Below, one piece after another: positions 26,187 to 33,465 of a stretch of DNA of 64,000 bases. Under the pieces are notes generated by a model. That model did not search any database and had not been told where the DNA came from. It saw only the letters and a list, made by a program, of their open reading frames with translations. The DNA comes from DASWOJ01 sp964242415. GTDB taxonomy: Bacteria > Pseudomonadota > Alphaproteobacteria > Acetobacterales > Acetobacteraceae. The first letter of the stretch is position 1. Every line of letters starts with the position of its first letter. Where the stretch lies: the NCBI GenBank assembly GCA_964242415.1, contig CAXTAT010000010.1:99938-163937 (forward strand), written 5' to 3'. A program made the position numbers and the translations under genes.

Positions 26187-27509
26187 TTAATACCGGTATA
26201 GGTCGTGCTTGAACGGCCCCGACACCGGCGCGCCGATGTACTCCGCCTGCTTCGGCGTCAGCTTGGTCAGCGCCGCGCCCACCTTGGCCAGGTGCAGCGC
26301 CGCCACCTTCTCGTCCAGGTGCTTCGGCAGCGTGTACACCTTGTTCTCATACTTGCCCGGCGGCGCCGTCCACAACTCCAACTGCGCCAGCACCTGGTTT
26401 GTGAAGCTCGCCGACATCACGAAGCTCGGGTGGCCCGTGGCGTTGCCCAGGTTCACCAGCCGGCCCTCGCTCAACACGATCAACCGCTTGCCGTCGGGGA
26501 ACACCACCTCGTCCACCTGCGGCTTCACGTTTTCCCAGCGGAAGTTGCGCAGGCCCTCGATCTGGATCTCGCTGTCGAAGTGGCCGATGTTGCAGACGAT
26601 GGCGCGGTTCTTCATCGCGCGCATGTGGTCCACCGTCAGCACGTCGATGTTGCCGGTCGCGGTCACGAAGATGTCGCCGCGCGGCGCCGCATTCTCCATC
26701 GTGACGACCTCGTAGCCCTCCATCGCCGCTTGCAACGCGCAGATCGGATCGACCTCGGTCACCAGCACGCGGCAGCCGCCGTTCTTCAGGCTGGCGGCGC
26801 TGCCCTTGCCCACGTCGCCATAGCCCGCGACCACGGCGACCTTGCCCGCCATCATCACGTCGGTGCCCCGGCGGAGCGCATCGACCAGGCTCTCCTTGCA
26901 GCCGTACAGGTTGTCAAACTTCGACTTGGTGACGCTGTCGTTCACGTTGATGGCAGGCATCTTGAGCGTGCCAGCCTTGGCCATGTCCCACAGGCGATGC
27001 ACGCCGGTGGTGGTCTCCTCGCTGAGGCCCTTGATGCCGGGCAGCAGGTCCGGGTGGTTCTCGTGGATCACCTTCGTGAGGTCGCCGCCGTCATCCAGGA
27101 TCAAGTTGGGCGTCCAGCCATCGGGGCCGCGCACGGTGGCCTCGATGCAGTCCCAGAACTCCTTCTCGTCCATGCCCTTCCAGGCGAAGACGGGGATGCC
27201 AGCCGCGGCGATGGCGGCGGCGGCGTGGTCCTGGGTCGAGAAGATGTTGCACGACGACCAGCGGATGGTGGCGCCCAAGGCGATCAGGGTCTCGATCAGC
27301 ACGGCGGTCTGGATGGTCATGTGCAGCGAGCCGACGATGCGGGCGCCCTTCAAGGGCTGCGACGGGCCGTATTCCTGGCGGAGCGCCATCAGGCCGGGCA
27401 TCTCGTCCTCGGCCATCAGGATCTCCTTGCGGCCCCAGCCGGCGAGGGAGATGTCGCGGACCTTGTAGTCGTGGCTGACGTTCATGTCAGGCATTGGCAC
27501 GTCGGGCAT
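26187..27509 (-). CDS. ahcY: Adenosylhomocysteinase
   Basis: This 440-residue enzyme splits S-adenosylhomocysteine into adenosine and homocysteine, removing the inhibitor of methyltransferases. Visible marks include GRKEILMAEDEMPGL, SLHMTIQTAVLIETL, the NAD loop GYGDVGKGSA and the C-terminal GPFKHDLYRY that closes the partner NAD site. CAGGAG precedes the ATG at 27509; a longer open frame upstream lacks such a site. A near-palindromic AT-rich element lies 27-48 bases upstream. Confidence 0.97.
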   Translation of the reverse strand: MPDVPMPDMNVSHDYKVRDISLAGWGRKEILMAEDEMPGLMALRQEYGPSQPLKGARIVGSLHMTIQTAVLIETLIALGATIRWSSCNIFSTQDHAAAAIAAAGIPVFAWKGMDEKEFWDCIEATVRGPDGWTPNLILDDGGDLTKVIHENHPDLLPGIKGLSEETTTGVHRLWDMAKAGTLKMPAINVNDSVTKSKFDNLYGCKESLVDALRRGTDVMMAGKVAVVAGYGDVGKGSAASLKNGGCRVLVTEVDPICALQAAMEGYEVVTMENAAPRGDIFVTATGNIDVLTVDHMRAMKNRAIVCNIGHFDSEIQIEGLRNFRWENVKPQVDEVVFPDGKRLIVLSEGRLVNLGNATGHPSFVMSASFTNQVLAQLELWTAPPGKYENKVYTLPKHLDEKVAALHLAKVGAALTKLTPKQAEYIGAPVSGPFKHDLYRY

Positions 27510-27535
27510 GGATGGCTCCTGGATGTTGGCTGCGG

Positions 27536-27557
27536 CATATACGGATATCTTTATGTT
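27536..27557. promoter_or_regulatory. AT-rich imperfect palindrome upstream of ahcY
   Basis: The element is centred on GATATC (27544-27549) with flanks CATATACG and TTTATGTT; eight of ten arm positions pair. From memory it resembles the palindromes reported for the ArsR-family regulator SahR of the methionine cycle. No such regulator is encoded here. Confidence 0.4.
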
Positions 27558-27606
27558 TGCAATGCTAAGGGTTGACCGGACCACACGCGGGCCGCACATC
27601 CAGGCT

Positions 27607-28086
27607 ATGCCAGACCCATACGTCGTCCCCGAGGAACCCACCGCCGCCGCCGCCATCACCGCCATCGGCGAGGAGCTGGAGGTGTTCGACGACTGGATGG
27701 ACCGCTACGGCCACATCATCGAGCTGGGCCGCAAGCTGCCGCCCTTCCCCGGCGACTGGCAGAACGACGCCCATCGCGTGCCGGGCTGCCAGAGCCAGGT
27801 GTGGATGGAGGCGGCGTTGCGCGATGGCTGTCTGTTCCTGGCCGGCGCATCCGACGCCGCCATCGTGTCCGGCTTGGTGGCGCTGCTGCTGCGCGTCTAT
27901 TCCGGCCGCCCACCGGCCGAGGTGCTGGCGACCGACCCGGCGTTCCTGCGCGACCTCGGGCTGCTGGAGGCGCTGTCCACCAACCGCGGCAACGGCATCG
28001 CCGCCATGGCCCGGCGCATCCGCGATGTCGCCCAACAGGCCGGAACACAACAGGCCGGGGCAAAGCAGGCGGGCGCCGCCGCCTAG
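27607..28086 (+). CDS. sufE: SufE family sulfur acceptor
   Basis: This 159-residue protein accepts persulfide sulfur from the cysteine desulfurase SufS on Cys61 in RVPGCQSQVW and passes it to Fe-S assembly. The conserved WQNDAHRVPGC and ILSTNRGNGI-like ALSTNRGNGI segments are present. A short tail repeats Q-A-G (QQAGTQQAGAKQAG) and is not part of the fold. It is divergent from ahcY, 97 bases apart, and the MFS gene starts three bases after its stop. No SufBCD or SufS is in the window. Confidence 0.93.
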   Translation: MPDPYVVPEEPTAAAAITAIGEELEVFDDWMDRYGHIIELGRKLPPFPGDWQNDAHRVPGCQSQVWMEAALRDGCLFLAGASDAAIVSGLVALLLRVYSGRPPAEVLATDPAFLRDLGLLEALSTNRGNGIAAMARRIRDVAQQAGTQQAGAKQAGAAA

Positions 28087-28088
28087 CC

Positions 28089-29237
28089 ATGCGCGACGGC
28101 CCGCGCGTCGGGCTGTTCCTGTCCGCGTTCTTCGCCGCCGCCGCGGTTACGACCGCCTACTTGCCGCTGTGGTTCGCCGACCGCGGGCTGAGCGCGGCCG
28201 AGATCGGCCAGGTGCTGGGATTGGGGTCGCTGCTGCGGGTGTTGGCGGTGCCGGGCTGGGGTTGGCTGGCGGACGCGGCCGGGCGGCGGCGGACGGTGCT
28301 GTTCGCCGCCGCCGGGCTGGCTGCCGGCGGGGCGGCGCTGCTGCCGGCGGCGGGCGGGTTGGCCCATGCATTCTGGCCGATCCTGCTGATCACGGCGGTG
28401 CAGGGCGTGTCGGCCTCCGCGCTGACGCCGCTGTCGGATGCCTTGAGCCTGGCGCTGGCGGGGGCGCGGCGGCTGGATTACGGGCGGACACGGGCTTGGG
28501 GGTCGGCGGCCTACATGCTGGCGACGGCCGGGGCGGGGGGCATCGTGGGCCGGCTGGGCAGCGGCGTGGTGCCGTGGCTGCTGGCGGCGGGCTATGGCGC
28601 TGCGGCCGGGCTGGCGGCGCTGCTGCCGGAGGTCTCGGGCGCGGCGCGGCGGCCCGGCCACATCCTGGCGCCGCTGCGGCTGCCCGCCTTTCGCCTGGCG
28701 CTGCTGGCGACGGCGCTGATCCAGGGGGCGCATGCGACATACTACGCCTTCGCGCCGCTGTATTGGCGGTCGGTGGGCATCCCGGACAGCACCATCGGCC
28801 TGCTGATCGCCGAGGGCATCGTCGCCGAGGTCGCGCTGTTCATTTGGGGCCGCGCGCTGGTGGACCGGCTGGGGCCGGCGCGGCTGACTGCGCTGGCGGC
28901 CGGGGCGTCGGCGCTGCGCTGGACGGTGACGGCGTTCGTGACCGACGTGCCGGTGCTGGCGGTGGTGCAGGTGCTGCACGCCGGCACCTTCGCGTTCCAG
29001 CACCTGTCGTCGATGTTGGTGCTGCGGACCTTACCGGCGGCGCGGGCGGGGACGGCGCAGGCGCTAATGTCGGCGCTGGGGTTCTCGGCGCCGACGGCGG
29101 CGCTGATTTGGGTGTCGGGGCAGGTTTACGGCACGCTGGGCGGGCTGACGTTCCTGCTGATGGCCGTCGTGGGCGGGCTGGGGGCGGTGACGGCGCCGGG
29201 GCTGCGGCGGGTGGCCGAGGGACGGATTGGAGTTTAG
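28089..29237 (+). CDS. MFS transporter, HcaT/MFS_1-like
   Basis: This 382-residue, 12-helix transporter has GLFLSAFFAAAAVTTAYLPLW in helix 1 (cited by its span, residues 8-28) and the cytoplasmic motif WLADAAGRRR after helix 2. YGRTRAWGSAAY near residue 135 is typical of the HcaT/LacY-like MFS_1_like group. The substrate is unknown; aromatic acids or nucleosides are transported by relatives. It follows sufE by three bases. Confidence 0.88.
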   Translation: MRDGPRVGLFLSAFFAAAAVTTAYLPLWFADRGLSAAEIGQVLGLGSLLRVLAVPGWGWLADAAGRRRTVLFAAAGLAAGGAALLPAAGGLAHAFWPILLITAVQGVSASALTPLSDALSLALAGARRLDYGRTRAWGSAAYMLATAGAGGIVGRLGSGVVPWLLAAGYGAAAGLAALLPEVSGAARRPGHILAPLRLPAFRLALLATALIQGAHATYYAFAPLYWRSVGIPDSTIGLLIAEGIVAEVALFIWGRALVDRLGPARLTALAAGASALRWTVTAFVTDVPVLAVVQVLHAGTFAFQHLSSMLVLRTLPAARAGTAQALMSALGFSAPTAALIWVSGQVYGTLGGLTFLLMAVVGGLGAVTAPGLRRVAEGRIGV

Positions 29238-29461
29238 CCCTGCGCGGGAACCAGACGCCGGGACGGCGCTGGGACGGCGCGGCCGAGTACACGGGCCTCC
29301 TCGACCCAGGCCTTGATGGCGTCCCCGACATTGCGGGCCGCCATCTCCCGGGTCTCACCATCGGACATGCAGCCCGGCAGGTCAGGGACCGTCGCCAGAT
29401 AGCCGCCGCCATCTTCGGGGGCCAAAGGTTCGATCAGGACGGGATCATCAGGTTGGGGCAT
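29234..29461 (-). CDS. HicB-like antitoxin, orphan
   Basis: This 75-residue protein has the partial RNase-H fold of HicB, with GGGYLATVPDLPGCMSDG and EMAARNVGDAIKAWVEEA. It normally neutralises the HicA mRNA nuclease and represses the operon. No hicA frame with the expected double-stranded-RNA-binding fold is found on either side, so it is an orphan or its toxin is lost. The ATG at 29461 gives a usual length; TTG at 29485 is an alternative. Its 3' end overlaps the MFS gene by four bases. Confidence 0.8.
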   Translation of the reverse strand: MPQPDDPVLIEPLAPEDGGGYLATVPDLPGCMSDGETREMAARNVGDAIKAWVEEARVLGRAVPAPSRRLVPAQG

Positions 29462-29485
29462 CGCCAACGCCTCGAACAGCCTCAA

Positions 29486-29896
29486 TGAACCTTACGAGCT
29501 TGCGGATATACACTGGCTGACCGGGCGTGCGCGGGCAATGATCAGGCTCTTGCGCTACACGAGACCTTGAGATGGGAGCCTCCGCCCGAGGGTGGATCGC
29601 ACCTTGCGCCATGCCCAGCGCAAACGGCTGCCATGGTCTAATCCCCTGACGGATTGCGGCGCATCCGGTCGAGGACGCCTCTCATACAGCCGGCATCGAA
29701 CAGTCCAGGCGTGCCAGTTCAACCGTGGGATCATGGGGAACAGACAACGCCTCTGGCGCGGATAGCCGTCTCTGCCATCCACCCTGGCAGCTTGCGGCAA
29801 TCACGCCTTGGCCCTCTCAGGTAGCCGATCAACGATTGCCACACGCCCGGCCAAGGGGAGGATATACACGCTGGCCCCTCACTGAATGGATCGCCG
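29486..29896. other. Intergenic stretch without a supported gene
   Basis: About 410 bases with short frames on both strands, none with a recognisable domain or ribosome-binding site. It could hold decayed toxin sequence upstream of hicB, but no HicA motif can be read. Confidence 0.5.
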
Positions 29897-30313
29897 ATGT
29901 CCACCGCCATCCTCTGGCCCCTGCTGGCGCACATCGTCCTGGTGTTCCTGCTTTATGCCTGGTTATCCCTGGCGCGCATCCGTGCGGTGCAGGCGGGACG
30001 GGTGCAGTACGGCTGCTTTGAGTTCGGACGCGACGAGCCGCCCGACATCGCACGGATCACTCGCAACCTCGGCAACCAGTTCGAGTTGCCGGTGATCGTC
30101 TATGCTGCCGTGCTGCTGCTGATGCAGTTCGGCGCCTTGGGGGCATGGGATGTTGCATTCTGCTGGGTGTTCTTCATCGGCCGCGTGATCCACACCGGCG
30201 TGCAAACCCTTACGGACAACGTGCCGTTGCGCGGCAGGGTGTTCGTGCTGAACGCCCTCGGCTGCGCCGGCCTGGTCGGGCACCTGGCGCTGATCGCCAT
30301 CCGAGGGGCCTAA
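29897..30313 (+). CDS. MAPEG family membrane protein
   Basis: This 138-residue protein has four membrane helices and the MAPEG core with RITRNLGNQFELPVIVYAAV and a third-helix segment FFIGRVIHTGVQ. These match the prokaryotic MAPEG group of unknown substrate. It is not close in sequence to the MAPEG protein at 13684. It converges with the FUSC gene, overlapping by four bases. Confidence 0.9.
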   Translation: MSTAILWPLLAHIVLVFLLYAWLSLARIRAVQAGRVQYGCFEFGRDEPPDIARITRNLGNQFELPVIVYAAVLLLMQFGALGAWDVAFCWVFFIGRVIHTGVQTLTDNVPLRGRVFVLNALGCAGLVGHLALIAIRGA

Positions 30314-32400
30314 TTCCGCCGCAACGCCCCGTCCATCAGCTCCAACTGCCGCGCGATCCGCGCCATCGGCCCGGCCCCTTCAATCGGCGGCGCCCCGCCC
30401 GGCAGCGGCTTCCCATCCAGCAACGCCGCAAACGCCCCCCGCAGCCAATCCCGCCACGCCTGCAACACCCCCGGCCCTGCCGCCCCGGCCAGCGCAGGGT
30501 CGTGCTGCAGGGCCGACAGCCGCCCAGCCAGGCGGCGCAGCGCGGCGTCGATCACCATCGCCGTCTCCAGCCCGGCGCGGGCGGACCGCCGCGGCTCCTG
30601 CATCGCGCGGGACAGCGAGGCTTCCAGGTTGTTGCTCGCCACCCCCGCCGCGCGCCGGGCCGTATCCAGATCGGCGTCCGCGCCCTGCCCCAGCAGCGCC
30701 GCCAGCTCCAGGTCGGCAAAGGCGGCATGCGCCTTGATCGCGCCCCGCAGCTCCTGCTGCACCCGGTCCGGCTCCCAACTGGGCCACAGCACCCAGCAGC
30801 CCAGCACCGCCAGTAGGCCCCCGGACACGGTATACAGGGCGCGCAGCCCGGCGATCACCCAGCCACTGGCGCCGGGGCGGCCAAGTTCGGACAGTATCAC
30901 CACCAGCGGCGTCATCCCCGTCATGAACAGCCCGAAGCTGACATAGCGCACCGACAGCGCCAGCACCGCGAGGGGGAACAGCAGCGCCGCCGTGGCCAGC
31001 GGCGTATGGACCACCATGACGATCCCGGCCGCGATCAGCCCACCCAGCACAGTGCCGCCGATCCGCTCCACCGCGCGCTGCCACGTGAGCGCGAAGAACG
31101 GCTGCAGCGTCAGCACCAGCGTGATGGTCAGCCAGTGCGCGTAGCTGTTGCCCGACCGCAGCGTCACCACGAGGGCCGGTGCCGCCACCACCGCCGCCCG
31201 CAGCGCGTGGCGGAACCCGGCCGAGGACCACGCCAGGTTCGCCCGCAGCGGACCCAGCAGCCGCATCCGCCAGCCCGGCCCCGGCCCGGCCTCGGACCCC
31301 GGCGCCTGACCGGCCGGGCTGGTCAGCAGCAGGGCGATCCGCATCCGGCTCACCATGCTCTCGGTGATCCCGGCCAGGGCGCCGGTCCCCAAGGTGGAGA
31401 GCTGGTCCAGCAGGCGTTGCGCCATGGCGCGGCGGGCCGGGTCCTTGTCGGGCACGTCCAGCCGGGTCTCATCGGCGATCTCAGCCAGCAGCAGGCGGAT
31501 CAGGCTCAGCTCGCGGGCGGCCTGGGCGCGGGTGGCGGGGTCGATCCCCTCCAGCACGTCCGACAGCGCGATCAAGGCGCCGAACAGTTGGTCCGCCGCC
31601 TCCACCTGGATCAGCGTCTGCCCGGCGCGCGGGCTGGCGCCGCCGCGGACGCGGATCGTGTCCAGCACGAGGGTGCGCGCGGCCTCGATCCCCTCGCGCA
31701 CGTGGCGGCGGTGGCCGCGGGCATGCTCGGCCCACGCGGCCGGGTCCGGAGCGTCGGCGGCGGCCAAGGCCGACAGGTCCCCGGCGAGGACACCCAGGCG
31801 GCGATACACCTCGGCCACCGCGCGCCGGGCCGGGCGGTACGGGTACAGGCGCCAGATCACCATCGTCAGCAGCACCGCCCACAGGCTGCCGCCCACGAAG
31901 GCGCCGCCGAGCACCAGGGCGGTGTGCAGGCTCTCGCCCCGGTCCAGCGCCAGCACGGCGACGACGGTCAGCAGGTTGCCGACCTGCAGCGGCGACTGCC
32001 CCCACACGCGGACGAAGCTGGTGCAGAAGATCACGGCGCAGGCGACCGGCACCACGACCGGCAGCCCCAGCGGGCGCAGCAGCCCGAACCCGGCGGTCAG
32101 CAGCCCGCCCAGCGCGGCGAACGCCAGCAGCGCCGGCACCCGGCGGCGGAACGGGCCGCCGGCGTCGCACAGGCAGGTGAGCAGGGCGGCCAGGGCGGCC
32201 TCGTTCAGCGGCGGGAACTGCAGCCACTCGTTGGCCGCGACCAGCACGGCGACGGACAGGGCGGCGCGCACGCCCTCGGCGACCGACAGCGCCCGCAGGT
32301 CGAGGCTGACCGGCAGGCGGCTGAGGTCGGCGTCGGGGCCGCGTCGCCAGCGGCTGGGCAGGGCGGGGCTGCGGAGCGCGCGGGGCTTCATGGGCGGCAT
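30310..32400 (-). CDS. FUSC family inner-membrane protein (aromatic-acid exporter-like)
   Basis: This 696-residue protein has two sets of about six membrane helices (residues about 35-190 and 385-530) separated and followed by long cytoplasmic helical regions. That is the FUSC/AaeB-YccS layout. The second half carries RSGNSYAHWLTITLVLTLQP, a hallmark of the fusaric-acid resistance group. It probably exports aromatic acids. The ATG at 32400 is preferred; the frame stays open upstream through a palindromic repeat, which should not be coding. Confidence 0.88.
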   Translation of the reverse strand: MPPMKPRALRSPALPSRWRRGPDADLSRLPVSLDLRALSVAEGVRAALSVAVLVAANEWLQFPPLNEAALAALLTCLCDAGGPFRRRVPALLAFAALGGLLTAGFGLLRPLGLPVVVPVACAVIFCTSFVRVWGQSPLQVGNLLTVVAVLALDRGESLHTALVLGGAFVGGSLWAVLLTMVIWRLYPYRPARRAVAEVYRRLGVLAGDLSALAAADAPDPAAWAEHARGHRRHVREGIEAARTLVLDTIRVRGGASPRAGQTLIQVEAADQLFGALIALSDVLEGIDPATRAQAARELSLIRLLLAEIADETRLDVPDKDPARRAMAQRLLDQLSTLGTGALAGITESMVSRMRIALLLTSPAGQAPGSEAGPGPGWRMRLLGPLRANLAWSSAGFRHALRAAVVAAPALVVTLRSGNSYAHWLTITLVLTLQPFFALTWQRAVERIGGTVLGGLIAAGIVMVVHTPLATAALLFPLAVLALSVRYVSFGLFMTGMTPLVVILSELGRPGASGWVIAGLRALYTVSGGLLAVLGCWVLWPSWEPDRVQQELRGAIKAHAAFADLELAALLGQGADADLDTARRAAGVASNNLEASLSRAMQEPRRSARAGLETAMVIDAALRRLAGRLSALQHDPALAGAAGPGVLQAWRDWLRGAFAALLDGKPLPGGAPPIEGAGPMARIARQLELMDGALRRN

Positions 32401-32440
32401 TCCGGCCCTCCGCGCACGGTTGTCGCGGGGGGCGGCGCTG

Positions 32441-32477
32441 ACTCCCTCTCCCTCCGGGAGAGGGCTGGGGTGAGGGG
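32441..32477. repeat. GC-rich palindromic repeat, copy 2 (forward)
   Basis: Core CTCCCTCCGGGAGAGGGC followed by TGGGGTGAGGG. It forms an inverted pair with 32553-32592. Confidence 0.8.
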
Positions 32478-32552
32478 GTCGTGCCGCACCGTCCTTGCCG
32501 AGGAGGAGCCGTGGCGCATCGACACCAACGCCCTGCCGCTGCGCAAGCAAGA

Positions 32553-32592
32553 CCTCCTCACCCCGACCCTCTCCCGGACGAGGAGGGAGCAG
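32553..32592. repeat. GC-rich palindromic repeat, copy 3 (reverse)
   Basis: CCTCACCCCGACCCTCTCCC followed by GGACGAGGAGGGAGCAG. It is opposite in orientation to copy 2, with 75 bases between. Confidence 0.8.
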
Positions 32593-33045
32593 TCAGCACC
32601 TTGGCAGGACATCTGATCAGCTTGCCTCTCTGGCGATGGGGAAGATGTGCCGCAACGCCCAGTCGCCGCATCTTCCAGGGCCTGAACAGGCATCTGCGCC
32701 TCCTGCGCCCCTGTGTGCCGCGACACGGCGAGGCGCACAAGGCGGGGCGGGCGTAAGGCTTAACCCTGCAGTTGCTGGTCTTGAGAGTGGGCCAGGTGCG
32801 TGACCAGCCGCGCGCTCCAAGGATAGCAGTCAGTGCGGCTCGACCATGTTGAGGCTGGAACCCCGGGCTGCCATGCCACCTCGACGCGCCTGGTGTTGCC
32901 CAGCCCCCGCGCCGTCGTCAACGTTAGGCGTAGCGTCAGCCCGAAGCTTCTGGCCTCAAGCAGCCCGGCCGCAGCCAGCATTCACCCTGTGACAACGGCC
33001 GCGCCGCGAGGCATGCGAGTGAGGACGCGGCCGGAACGGGGAACC

Positions 33046-33183
33046 TCAATCCGGACCCACGGGCTTACCGATGTCATGCTGGCCGTCAGGAGCATTGGTG
33101 ATTGGCCCATGATAGGTCGAGCACGCAGTAAGCAGGCTGCACAGCAGGATGGCTATGCAGCCAACTCTCGAAAAGCCTTGCAT
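33046..33183 (-). CDS. Small lipoprotein, 45 residues
   Basis: The short product starts MQGFSRVGCIAILLCSLLTA and has a lipobox ending LLTAC, so it should be lipidated on Cys and leave a mature peptide of about 25 residues (STYHGPITNAPDG...). GAGG lies seven to eight bases before the ATG at 33183. Such tiny lipoproteins are often missed. No function is known. It lies alone in an otherwise gene-poor kilobase. Confidence 0.6.
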   Translation of the reverse strand: MQGFSRVGCIAILLCSLLTACSTYHGPITNAPDGQHDIGKPVGPD

Positions 33184-33465
33184 ATGTTCTATCCTCACCG
33201 GCAGAGAAGTTCCAGGCTTCCGTCGCAACTGCTCCGCGTGATCATGCGTAGCGATCAGGGCGTCACTTCCTGGGATTGATGCCGTTGCATGAAGCCTTGG
33301 TTTTAGGTGGCGTTATATACCCTCGATCCGACGGTTTCGTAGCGTCGCGCGTCGCCACCCGCCTGGCCCAGCGCCGCATCCAGCCCGCCCACGTCTTCTC
33401 CTGATCGCTCTGGCGACGGGCGCACCGCACCGGGGTGCTCACGCCGGAAGAGAGCAATCCTGAAG
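33184..33465. other. Intergenic stretch between lipoprotein and the split methylase gene
   Basis: I see no gene here. The sequence is somewhat less GC-rich than the surroundings. Confidence 0.4.

Larger units (their letters stand above)
32401..33045. other. Intergenic region holding two inverted palindromic repeats
   Basis: No gene is supported. Repeats lie at 32441-32477 and 32553-32592; the remainder, up to the small lipoprotein gene, shows no domain, hairpin with T-run or clear promoter. Confidence 0.5.

Noticed and set aside
27510..27606. SAH riboswitch before ahcY
   Set aside because: The leader is short and lacks the conserved GAGGAGCG core and pseudoknot halves; a protein operator fits better.
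29462..29740. hicA toxin next to hicB
   Set aside because: No frame shows the GSH-type catalytic His region or the expected fold.
32833..33279. 148-codon plus-strand frame over the small lipoprotein gene
   Set aside because: No domain, poor codon pattern; the lipobox frame on the other strand is better supported.
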